A stretch of DNA of 16,837 nucleotides from positions 1 through 16,837 of the forward strand of contig SLTF01000074.1 of the NCBI GenBank assembly GCA_007130025.1. Direction: 5' to 3'. The position numbers and the translations under genes were made by a program. Of this stretch, positions 1 through 6,060 are shown in pieces. Numbering within the stretch: the first letter of the stretch is position 1; each line of letters opens with the position of its first letter. The notes beneath the pieces were generated by a model. That model searched no databases and was not told the origin of the DNA. It saw only the letters and a list, made by a program, of their open reading frames with translations. The stretch comes from Spirochaetales bacterium. Its GTDB lineage: Bacteria; Spirochaetota; Spirochaetia; DSM-27196; PWMO01.

Positions 1-1162
1 GGAGCGCCCACGGGAAACCGTCTGCATCGACGAATCGTTCGTTCGGATTGCTGGACGGATACAGTTTTGTCAGCGGCTCGCGGTCGATCAGGTGAATCCC
101 TTGTCGTGTGTTACGAACGTAAATCCACGGATTGTAGGGCGGTTCTGACAGCGGTGCCGCAGAGTCTGCCCGGTTCTGTGCATTGGCAAACTCCAGCGTG
201 AACCACGCCGATTTGCCCACCGCAGTACCGGAGTGTTCAAACAGTTCGACTTCCACCGGCGCGGTGACACTCGTCGGGCCCTCCGAGCGCGTCGCGCCCG
301 ACTCGTCCACGTAGTGGCGCACCAGATTGGCGCTGCCTTCAAAATCGTCGATCCGTAAGCCGAAGCGGTGGTTGTAGCCCGCGAGCTTCACCACCGCGGT
401 TGCGTCCACGCGGATGCTGGTGATGTGGCCGTCGGCGTTGGAGATCTCCTGGATCCGGTAGTTGGCGATGAAGTCGTTGTAGTCTGCGTCGCCCGCGTTG
501 GCTCGGCCGAAGAGGTCCTCAAAGGCGATGGTGAGGTTTCCGTCGGCGGGGACGTTCAGCACAAAGGCGGAGTTGGGATCGTCGGGGAAGGCGTCGTAGA
601 CGTCGGGAACGCCGTCACCGTCGCGGTCGGGCAGACCGGGAGCGAAGGCCGCGGCCCCAATTGCGCCCGTCGCCTGCTTGAGGCCGAGCCTCCGTTGCAC
701 GCGCTCCAGTTCCACCATCCGCGGGATGCGGATGCGCCGCGACTCGAAGCCTTCCGCGGTGACGGTGAGGAACATATCCGCCGGTGCGGACGGAAGATAG
801 ACGGATCCGCGCAACGTGCCGTCGGCAGCCACCATGCCGCTGAAGACCGGGTGATCGTTCGCTGTGGTAACTCGAACCACTACCGAACGGTCACCCGGCG
901 CAAACGCGGGCTCCACCAGCAGACCGGCTTCGTCCACCGCGTAGAGGTCAATCGTCAGGTCGAGGGCAACGGGAAAGAGGGTCTCAAAGGTGAAGTCGCC
1001 CGAGAGCGATCGAATCTGATCGGACACCTGATCCGCGGGGAGCTGAGCGCTCCCGGTAGGAACCCCGCTCCCGCCGCCGCGACCGCTTCCCATGGGAGAC
1101 GGACAGCTCGCCATCGCAAGCGCCAACAGCGCAATACCACCGATCATCGCATATTTTTTCAT
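1..1162 (-). CDS. LruC-domain exported lipoprotein (3' end outside window)
   Basis: Reading the minus strand from the ATG at 1162 gives 387 uninterrupted codons to the window edge. The N-terminus is a lipoprotein signal (KK, hydrophobic stretch, LALAMASC with the lipidated Cys at residue 20), followed by a Gly/Ser-rich linker. Residues 179-196 (DRDGDGVPDVYDAFPDDP) form a thrombospondin-type-3 calcium-binding motif. From about residue 201 the protein matches the LruC domain as I know it: FEDLFG, then GDADYNDFIANYRI near 224-237, then NPWIYV(R)N, IHL and a final DGFPWAL at the edge. In this family the domain ends shortly after that motif, so probably only a few dozen residues are missing. A GAGGG ribosome binding site precedes the ATG. 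The likely location is the outer membrane or cell surface, by analogy with Leptospira LruC; the function is unknown. Longer frames on the opposite strand in this region lack any recognisable domain and are shadows. Confidence 0.85.
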   Translation of the reverse strand, partial: MKKYAMIGGIALLALAMASCPSPMGSGRGGGSGVPTGSAQLPADQVSDQIRSLSGDFTFETLFPVALDLTIDLYAVDEAGLLVEPAFAPGDRSVVVRVTTANDHPVFSGMVAADGTLRGSVYLPSAPADMFLTVTAEGFESRRIRIPRMVELERVQRRLGLKQATGAIGAAAFAPGLPDRDGDGVPDVYDAFPDDPNSAFVLNVPADGNLTIAFEDLFGRANAGDADYNDFIANYRIQEISNADGHITSIRVDATAVVKLAGYNHRFGLRIDDFEGSANLVRHYVDESGATRSEGPTSVTAPVEVELFEHSGTAVGKSAWFTLEFANAQNRADSAAPLSEPPYNPWIYVRNTRQGIHLIDREPLTKLYPSSNPNERFVDADGFPWAL

Positions 1163-1234
1163 CACTCTACCCTCGCAGGACCCGAACCACATACCCCAGG
1201 AACCGTTCCATACCACTCGCTGGAATCATCTATG

Positions 1235-1240
1235 ATTATA
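1235..1240 (-). promoter_or_regulatory. Possible -10 box of the LruC lipoprotein gene
   Basis: A perfect TATAAT is read on the minus strand, preceded about 22 bp upstream by a second GGTATAA. It would give a leader of roughly 65 nt. I find no good -35 at 16-18 bp, so the call rests mainly on the -10 and the position. The rest of the 1163-1357 spacer shows nothing else I can support. Confidence 0.35.
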
Positions 1241-1357
1241 CCGCGGTCGCCGCGTTTATACCATTATCGGCCCGGATTCTGCGTCTTCGAGCGCCAACCG
1301 TGGAGCAGGCGCTGATCCCGCAGTCGAGCCTCGGAGACCAGGACTCGATTACCTGTT

Positions 1358-2521
1358 TCACGCCTGCTCGGTTCCTTCGTTCAAGATCTGCACGTACGCT
1401 TTATACGCAAAGATGCGGTCTCGTTTCCGGCCGGTGATTTCATGGGCAATCCCGAGCCTGATCAAGGATTCGATTCCTTTTGACGCGGCCGGGAACGATA
1501 GGCCGGTATGCGTACAGATGTGCTTGAGGCTCGCGAGTGGTCGCTCGCGCAGCACCTGGAAGACTCGCAGTGTAGTGGACGCGCCTCGGCCCGACTGTCC
1601 GATCGTCTGCGCATCGTGCTGAACAAGGGAAAGCAGCCGTTTGGCGGTCTCCACAGCATCTGCCGCCGTTTGTTCAACGCCCTCGAGAAAGAAATCGAGC
1701 CAAGCTTCCCAGTCTCCCTCGGTGCGCACGACATCGAGCAGACGGTAATACTCTGAACGGTGCTGTTTGAGGAACAGGCTCAAATACAAGAGCGGGCGGG
1801 TCAAGAGCCGCTCGTGATGCAGGATGAACGCTATGAGCAGACGCCCGATGCGGCCGTTTCCGTCAAGAAAGGGGTGGATCGTTTCGAACTGGACGTGCGC
1901 CAATGCCGTCTTCACGAGCACGGGGTACCGGTTGTTCTCATCGTGGAGGAATCGTTCCAGAGCTGACATGCAGCTCCCCACCTGCTCGGGGGGTGGTGGA
2001 ACAAAGTGGGCATTACCGGGGCGGGTGCCCCCGATCCAGTTCTGTGACCGGCGGAACTCGCCGGGTGCCTTTTCGTGACCTCTGCCTCCGTTCAGCAAAA
2101 TCGCATGCATTTCGCGGAAGAGACGAAGAGAGAGCGGAAAACCCTCCTCAAGCCGTCGCAGGCCGTGCTCAAGCGCCGCCACGTAGTTGGACACCTCCAC
2201 TACATCGTCCAGCGGTACACCGGGGCTCTCCTGAAGCTCGAAGAGCAGCAACTGGTCGAACGTGGATTGTGTTCCTTCTATCTGGGAAGAGAGCACGGCC
2301 TCGCGTCGAACATATGCATAGAGAAACAGATCCGGATCAGGCAAGAGCAGACTCACACTGTCCAGCCGACCCAATCCAAGGGTTGCCCGCTCGAGCAACT
2401 GCTGCCGTTTTGAGTCGATCGCCAGCGGCGGTTCCGGTGGAAGCGGTGATGGAACGAATGCGCGGACGGTCTCACCAGCGATGATGCTCGTCTCGTAGCG
2501 ACCGGTCGGACCGCGCCTCAT
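1358..2521 (-). CDS. Fic family protein, class II, with C-terminal winged helix
   Basis: A 387-residue protein of the Fic/Fic_N type. Fic enzymes usually transfer AMP from ATP to a hydroxyl side chain of a target protein. The catalytic motif HPFLDGNGRIGR begins at His216. The N-terminal domain carries the autoinhibitory motif S78-xxx-E82-G83 (in LSSQIEG), whose Glu blocks productive ATP binding in class II Fic proteins. After the Fic core, LFLKQHRSEYYRLLDVVRTEGDWEAWL (about 250-276) is typical of this subfamily. Residues about 315-370 look like a winged helix-turn-helix (LASLKHICTHTGLSFPAASKGIESLIRLGI). All key residues appear intact. The start is supported by AAGGGAG 7 nt upstream. A 20-bp palindrome lies just before that site, so autoregulation by the winged helix is a reasonable inference. 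The gene is monocistronic in this window, and no antitoxin is adjacent, consistent with inhibition in cis. Confidence 0.92.
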   Translation of the reverse strand: MRRGPTGRYETSIIAGETVRAFVPSPLPPEPPLAIDSKRQQLLERATLGLGRLDSVSLLLPDPDLFLYAYVRREAVLSSQIEGTQSTFDQLLLFELQESPGVPLDDVVEVSNYVAALEHGLRRLEEGFPLSLRLFREMHAILLNGGRGHEKAPGEFRRSQNWIGGTRPGNAHFVPPPPEQVGSCMSALERFLHDENNRYPVLVKTALAHVQFETIHPFLDGNGRIGRLLIAFILHHERLLTRPLLYLSLFLKQHRSEYYRLLDVVRTEGDWEAWLDFFLEGVEQTAADAVETAKRLLSLVQHDAQTIGQSGRGASTTLRVFQVLRERPLASLKHICTHTGLSFPAASKGIESLIRLGIAHEITGRKRDRIFAYKAYVQILNEGTEQA

Positions 2522-2534
2522 GGTTCGTCTCCCT

Positions 2535-2554
2535 TATTCAACGATCGTTGAATA
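2535..2554. promoter_or_regulatory. Perfect 20-bp palindrome upstream of the Fic gene (candidate operator)
   Basis: TATTCAACGATCGTTGAATA reads identically on both strands. It lies 14 to 33 nt upstream of the Fic start and abuts its ribosome binding site. Twofold symmetry of this length is typical of a dimeric repressor site. The Fic protein itself ends in a winged helix, so it is the obvious candidate binder, but this is inference. A smaller inverted repeat (CGAAAC-ggct-GTTTCG, 2573-2588) lies beside it and is weaker. Confidence 0.6.
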
Positions 2555-2555
2555 G

Positions 2556-2771
2556 CGTCGGATCTTATTTCACGAAACGGCTGTTTCGCTTCATAACGAG
2601 GAGCTTACCCGTTCACACGCTCGAGAGTATACCCCCGCGGACGAGGTGCTCCATGAGATCGATCATGAAAAGATCAACACCATGATGACGCTGATCAGGC
2701 TCTTTGGTTGGGCGCTGTCGCGGAGAATCCGAAACTCCGTCGGACGGGAGAAGATTTTTCGCCAATCGTGA
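2556..2771 (+). pseudogene. Gene remnant ending in a copied tail of the coiled-coil gene
   Basis: The stretch 2522-2845 holds no intact gene. One frame is open from after the TAG at 2553 to the TGA at 2769 but lacks a plausible start near its beginning. It reads ...EYTPADEVLHEIDHEKIN and then TMMTLIRLFG, which is the exact C-terminal sequence of the next gene. The first part is vaguely like the tail of small antitoxin proteins, too weak to name. The tail match at DNA level (2679-2709 against 3308-3338) shows that a second copy of the coiled-coil gene, or part of one, once lay here. The frame then runs on through unrelated sequence. Confidence 0.4.
2679..2709 (+). repeat. Direct repeat, copy 1 (relic of coiled-coil gene 3' end)
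   Basis: The first 23 nt, beginning ACCATGATGACGCTGATC, are identical to those at 3308, and the rest differs at only a few positions. Copy 2 encodes the last transmembrane residues of the coiled-coil protein. Copy 1 lacks the stop codon (TGG in place of TAG). Confidence 0.8.
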
Positions 2772-2802
2772 AGCATCCTGCCACTTTGCCCCGTATTACC
2801 AG

Positions 2803-2831
2803 TTGGAGCGTGCGCAGTTGTGCGCTATACT
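2803..2831 (+). promoter_or_regulatory. Candidate promoter of the coiled-coil gene
   Basis: TTGGAG (2803-2808), a 17-bp spacer, then TATACT (2826-2831). The predicted transcript start falls at about 2838, leaving a very short leader that would cut into the GGGAGG site. Either the start is slightly upstream or the message is nearly leaderless. Confidence 0.4.
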
Positions 2832-2845
2832 CCAGGGAGGAAAGG

Positions 2846-3340
2846 ATGCACGCTGTGGACTGGATCGACGAGATGGAGAACACCCTCGCCGACGCGGTTG
2901 AGGTCAGGAACCGCGAATCGCTGCACCGCTACGTGGTGCAGGTCGCCCATCGCTTCGGCGAAGGCAACGAAGACCTGCGGGTGATTCCCGCCATCCTCGG
3001 AGAAATCAAAGAGATCAAAGAGGATATCCTCGCAATCAACGTGGAGATCAAGGACGTCAAGAAAGACATCCTTGCGACGAACGCCGAGATCAAGGATATC
3101 AAGAAAGAAATCCTCGCAGTCAACACGGAGATGCTTGGCATCCGGAACGACATTCGCGTGATTCACGTCCGCATGGAAGCGTCCGACAAGCGATTCGAAG
3201 ATCTTACCCGCCATATCGACACCCGGTTCCGGGAAACGCAGCACAACCTGGACAGGCGCTTCAACGCAATGCAGGCGATGACCGCCCTCGGATTCACCGT
3301 GATTGCCACCATGATGACGCTGATCAGGCTGTTTGGGTAG
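2846..3340 (+). CDS. Small tail-anchored coiled-coil protein
   Basis: A 164-residue protein of unknown function. I start it at the ATG at 2846 because GGGAGG lies 5 nt upstream and a -10-like TATACT just before that; a longer frame from 2708 would run through the promoter and the relic. Residues 53-108 are four tandem 14-residue units (EIKEIKEDILAINV, EIKDVKKDILATNA, EIKDIKKEILAVNT, EMLGIRNDIRVIHV), also visible as 42-nt units in the DNA. They predict a long amphipathic coiled coil. Residues 145-163 (MTALGFTVIATMMTLIRLF) form one hydrophobic segment at the very C-terminus, suggesting a membrane anchor with the coil in the cytoplasm. The layout resembles small DUF1640-like coiled-coil/membrane proteins, but I do not recognise a family with confidence. 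It ends 24 nt from the convergent Uma2 gene. Confidence 0.75.
   Translation: MHAVDWIDEMENTLADAVEVRNRESLHRYVVQVAHRFGEGNEDLRVIPAILGEIKEIKEDILAINVEIKDVKKDILATNAEIKDIKKEILAVNTEMLGIRNDIRVIHVRMEASDKRFEDLTRHIDTRFRETQHNLDRRFNAMQAMTALGFTVIATMMTLIRLFG
3002..3169 (+). repeat. Four tandem 42-nt units inside the coiled-coil gene
   Basis: Units at 3002, 3044, 3086 and 3128, each 42 nt, encode 14-residue EIKxIKKxILAxN-type repeats. The first three are closely alike; the fourth has diverged. Confidence 0.8.
3308..3338 (+). repeat. Direct repeat, copy 2 (3' end of coiled-coil gene)
   Basis: Functional copy of the sequence also found at 2679-2709. It encodes the final TMMTLIRLFG, and the stop codon follows directly. 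Confidence 0.8.
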
Positions 3341-3364
3341 GTATCGAAGACGTTCCGGCTCGCC

Positions 3365-3925
3365 CTAGAGAAAATCCCCGAGTGCGATGCGCTCGCCCGA
3401 GAGCACCTCGCTGACCACGGAGTCACCCTCGCGGTAGTAGTCGGGTTTCTGAAACCGGCCGTCGTCTCCAAGACGATAGACCATCACCCACGGGGCGTCG
3501 GCGTTGACCACCCAGTACTCCCGCACGCCGTGGCGCTCGTAGAGCTCCAGCTTGACGGTGAGGTCTTTGTGGCTGGTCGATGGACTGAGAATCTCGATCA
3601 CCAGGGTGGGCGAACCGATCGCGCCGCGATCGTCGAGCGCGCTCGAGTCGCAGAAGACCGAGATGTCGGGTTGCACCACGGTGTCGGTCTCTTCGTCGGC
3701 AGAGAATCGCACGTCGAACGGAGCGACGTAGGTCTCGCAGGATCCGCGATCGGTGATGTCGGAAACGAGCCGCACGAGTCGCAGAAGTACCTGCTGATGT
3801 CGTCGAACCGGAGCCGGACTCATGGAGTACGCCACCCCGTCGATCAGCTCCCAGCGCTCATCGTCGTCCCACGAGGAATACTCGGCGTAGGTATAGCGTT
3901 CACTTCTGGTCTTTGGTACGCCCAT
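3365..3925 (-). CDS. Uma2 family putative nuclease (DUF820, PD-(D/E)xK fold)
   Basis: A 186-residue protein, the usual length for Uma2. It has the family's hallmark order: an N-terminal YTYAEYSSWDDDERWELIDGVAY segment, VVQPDISVF with Asp87, VIEILSPST with Glu111, then DLTVKLELYERHGVREYWVVN with Lys125. These residues make up the expected PD-(D/E)xK metal-binding core, so the nuclease fold looks intact. The biological role of Uma2 proteins is poorly known; they occur in many copies in cyanobacteria and several environmental phyla. The ribosome binding site (GAGTGAG) is weak, but a promoter-like CGGACA-N18-TATACT lies upstream. The gene is convergent with the coiled-coil gene and divergent from the secreted two-domain protein. 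Confidence 0.88.
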   Translation of the reverse strand: MGVPKTRSERYTYAEYSSWDDDERWELIDGVAYSMSPAPVRRHQQVLLRLVRLVSDITDRGSCETYVAPFDVRFSADEETDTVVQPDISVFCDSSALDDRGAIGSPTLVIEILSPSTSHKDLTVKLELYERHGVREYWVVNADAPWVMVYRLGDDGRFQKPDYYREGDSVVSEVLSGERIALGDFL

Positions 3926-3945
3926 GTCTCACTCTCGTTGCCTGA

Positions 3946-3975
3946 AGTATACCACACTTCGATACCGTCTGTCCG
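3946..3975 (-). promoter_or_regulatory. Promoter of the Uma2 gene
   Basis: On the minus strand, CGGACA (3975-3970), an 18-bp spacer and TATACT (3951-3946). TGG directly before the hexamer makes an extended -10. The -35 boxes of this and the divergent promoter are only about 11 bp apart. Confidence 0.5.
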
Positions 3976-3986
3976 TCTGCCTCCTC

Positions 3987-4016
3987 TTGAGTCCACCGTT
4001 TACGCCGTCGTATACT
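3987..4016 (+). promoter_or_regulatory. Promoter of the secreted two-domain gene
   Basis: TTGAGT (3987-3992), 18-bp spacer, TATACT (4011-4016), with a predicted start near 4023 and a leader of about 30 nt carrying AGGAGG. Confidence 0.55.
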
Positions 4017-4053
4017 ATGAGCGTTCGACACAGACGACAAACAGGAGGTGCGC

Positions 4054-4767
4054 ATGGGCTTTTCCTCACTCCGCTTGAACCGCAGCGCGGCGGCGGTCGC
4101 CCTGTGGCTCCTTGCGCTGGCGCTTCCGGTGCGCGCACTCGCCTTCTCTCCCGAACACCTCAACCAGGTGACCTTCGTCAACCAGACCGGGTACGAGATC
4201 GTCTATCTCTTCTTCTCCCCTTCGGACAGCGAGTACTGGGGGGTCGACATTCTGGGTTCCGAGCGCACGCTGGACGCCGGGCAGAAACTCACCTACCTGG
4301 TCTACTACGCCGACGAGTGCAACAACTTTGACTTTCTGGCGATCGACGAGGACGGCGACGCCTACACCATCTGGGACGTGGAGCTCTGCGACGGGACCTC
4401 GCGCGTGTTGACGGTGTCGCTGTCGGACCTCGCCGGGCCGTTTGGCGAGCTGGACTTCGCCTCGGTGGAGCTTCGAAACGCCCTCATGCACCGCATCGAC
4501 TACCTCTTTGTTTCGCCGGCGGACTCAAACAGCTGGGGCGTGGACGTCCTCGACGCCCGAACCACCCTTTCACCCAACCAGACCGTTGAGATCCTGGTGC
4601 TTCGCAGCGCCCTTCAGGAAGAGTACGACCTGCTCGCCGTCGACAGTGATCTCGATCGCTACCGGTTCCGCTTTCTGATCGACGCGTCGCGGCACTACAG
4701 CTACGACATCGAGTACTCGGATATGGTTCGCCCGGAGGAAGAGGTTACCGCCGCACTGGATCGGTGA
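4054..4767 (+). CDS. Secreted protein with two tandem WGxDxL-type domains
   Basis: A 237-residue exported protein. AGGAGG lies 5 nt before the ATG at 4054; the GTG at 4048 overlaps that site and is rejected. Residues 1-30 form a signal peptide with likely cleavage after ALA (LPVRALA|FSP). The mature part is an internal duplication of about 99 residues: repeat 1 contains YLFFSPSDSEYWGVDIL at 51-67 and repeat 2 contains YLFVSPADSNSWGVDVL at 150-166. Each is followed by a T/R-T-L-x-x-x-Q element and then a DFLAIDEDGD- or DLLAVDSDLD-like strand. Cys90 and Cys112 in repeat 1 could pair; repeat 2 has none. The pattern resembles a small beta-rich periplasmic domain that I have seen in hypothetical proteins, without a known function. 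The last 23 nt overlap the convergent transglutaminase-like gene. Confidence 0.82.
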   Translation: MGFSSLRLNRSAAAVALWLLALALPVRALAFSPEHLNQVTFVNQTGYEIVYLFFSPSDSEYWGVDILGSERTLDAGQKLTYLVYYADECNNFDFLAIDEDGDAYTIWDVELCDGTSRVLTVSLSDLAGPFGELDFASVELRNALMHRIDYLFVSPADSNSWGVDVLDARTTLSPNQTVEILVLRSALQEEYDLLAVDSDLDRYRFRFLIDASRHYSYDIEYSDMVRPEEEVTAALDR

Positions 4768-5944
4768 ATCCCACCGGAATCCATCCGCCCGGATCGGCCA
4801 TGGTCTGATCGATGAGGCCCAGGGCGACCGGAGCGGTCAGTTCAGCCGCGAGGTAGGTCTTGCCCTCGAAGGGGAAGCGCCACCCACTGCCCGGGACGTT
4901 CACGCCGGCAACCGCGTGGGCGTACTCGGTAGAGATGAGCAGAATCGCGTCAAATCCCAGATGATGAAGCAGGATCACGTAGGTAAGGCCCAGCGAATCG
5001 CAGTCGCCGCGCTCCTGCTGCAGCGCCGCGATGGGCGAGAGCAGCCGCGAAAGCGACTCGGTCTGGTAGTACTCAAACCCCTGCAACCACGCGAGCAACT
5101 GGTGCGGGATCTGCTCGTTGGGAACGCCGGTGCGCGCAAAATGGTCGGCGAGATCCTGGGCGAGCAGGCCCAACCGATCGAAGTTGTCGCGGTGGATGGC
5201 GCGGTAGTAGCGCTGCCACGCGGTTGCCCACGGGGGGAGACTGTCCGGATCGGGCCGCCGGTAGGGCCCTGCGCCGTAGGTGCTCAGCACCCGCGCCTCG
5301 CGCTCGATCAGCACCTCAGCCGCCTCGACCTCGCCCGGGTCTACTCCAAAGGCAACGCGCCCCCCGTCGATGGAAATAAACTGCCAGTCCGGCTCCGGCC
5401 CCGGATGCGGGAAATAGAACTGCGCGATCGGTCCCGGCATTCGGCGCGCTTCGGCACCGGGAGAGAAGGAATCAATGGCAGAGAGCAGCACGTCGTGGTA
5501 GGTCTCGTAGTGCTCCTCGGGCGCGTAGCCCATCACCGCGAAGCTGCGGTTGCCCGCCTGCACAAAGACCACGTAGCCGCGCACCCGGGCTCGCCCGGCG
5601 GCAAACTGGTAGTCGGCAAGGATCGCTTCGTACCCGTTGAATCGAAACTCCGCCGTGTCGCCCGTTGCTCGAAATTGAGCACGCATGAAACGCTCAAGGG
5701 CATCGGCTGATTCAAAGCGGTCATCAAAGGAAAACACCTGAAAGATGGCGCGCCGCGCGGGATCGGTAAAACTGACCTCTTCGGCGACGTCGGCGCGGAC
5801 CACCGTCCAGCCGATGGGAACGTCGAGGTAGTAGTCGTAGCCGGGGTTTCGAAACCGCTGCGCCCACGCACTCCCGGCAGAAGCCAGAAGCAGGGCCAGC
5901 AGAAAAAGCACAATTTTCGCACCACGGTATCGGGTATTCCGCAT
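4745..5944 (-). CDS. Exported transglutaminase-like (papain-fold) protein
   Basis: A 399-residue protein. The signal peptide is cleaved probably after Ala28 (SAWA|QRF). Residues about 34-165 (YDYYLDVPIGWTVVRAD... to LLSAIDSF) resemble the PsbP/DcrB-like lipid- or protein-binding fold, often found at the start of secreted proteins. The C-terminal third has a likely Cys-His-acid set: Cys315 in ERGDCDSLGLTY, His343 in TEYAHAVAGV and Glu368 in YLAAELT, matching the transglutaminase-like/cysteine-protease order. It could be a periplasmic peptidase, transpeptidase or a non-catalytic relative; the substrate is unknown. AGAGGAG lies 8 nt before the ATG. Codons 7-15 lie inside the dispersed GTGGTGCGAAAANTGTGCT repeat, which supplies the Lys and the start of the hydrophobic core of the signal peptide. 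The gene is divergent from aroA and overlaps the preceding convergent gene by 23 nt. Confidence 0.82.
   Translation of the reverse strand: MRNTRYRGAKIVLFLLALLLASAGSAWAQRFRNPGYDYYLDVPIGWTVVRADVAEEVSFTDPARRAIFQVFSFDDRFESADALERFMRAQFRATGDTAEFRFNGYEAILADYQFAAGRARVRGYVVFVQAGNRSFAVMGYAPEEHYETYHDVLLSAIDSFSPGAEARRMPGPIAQFYFPHPGPEPDWQFISIDGGRVAFGVDPGEVEAAEVLIEREARVLSTYGAGPYRRPDPDSLPPWATAWQRYYRAIHRDNFDRLGLLAQDLADHFARTGVPNEQIPHQLLAWLQGFEYYQTESLSRLLSPIAALQQERGDCDSLGLTYVILLHHLGFDAILLISTEYAHAVAGVNVPGSGWRFPFEGKTYLAAELTAPVALGLIDQTMADPGGWIPVGFTDPVRR
5901..5925 (-). repeat. Dispersed repeat, copy A (in signal-peptide codons)
   Basis: Read on the minus strand, this is GTGGTGCGAAAATTGTGCT followed by a T-rich tail. 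It lies within codons 7-15 of the transglutaminase-like gene and encodes (R)GAKIVLFL. It differs from copy D by one base over 25 nt. Confidence 0.85.
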
Positions 5945-6023
5945 CGGTAACTCCTCTTTTCTGTTTGTCGACCGTTTTCGTCCAAACCCAAACGGCGCCG
6001 GCTGACACCGCTACGCCCTGCCC

Positions 6024-6053
6024 TTGTCGCGGAGAAGCGCAACCCGCTACAAT
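6024..6053 (+). promoter_or_regulatory. Promoter of aroA, probably giving a leaderless transcript
   Basis: TTGTCG (6024-6029), 18-bp spacer, TACAAT (6048-6053). The -10 ends 7 nt before the ATG at 6061, so transcription should begin at or next to the start codon. No Shine-Dalgarno sequence is present between them. Confidence 0.5.
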
Positions 6054-6060
6054 CGGGCCC

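Noticed and set aside
1290..1313. Inverted repeat AGCGCC ... GGCGCT downstream of the Fic gene, as a terminator
   Set aside because: The stem is only 6 bp with a 12-nt loop, and no T-run follows on the minus strand.
368..1315. Long plus-strand open frame of 315 codons
   Set aside because: The opposite strand encodes the LruC-domain lipoprotein with signal peptide, calcium motif and domain motifs. The plus frame has none and is a shadow favoured by high GC.
2556..2680. Antitoxin gene partner for the Fic protein
   Set aside because: The frame only loosely resembles an antitoxin tail, lacks a start, and the Fic protein already carries its inhibitory motif in cis.
2826..4016. Recurring TATACT sequences as a dispersed repeat
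   Set aside because: They lie at the expected distance before gene starts and share no flanking sequence, so they are ordinary -10 boxes.
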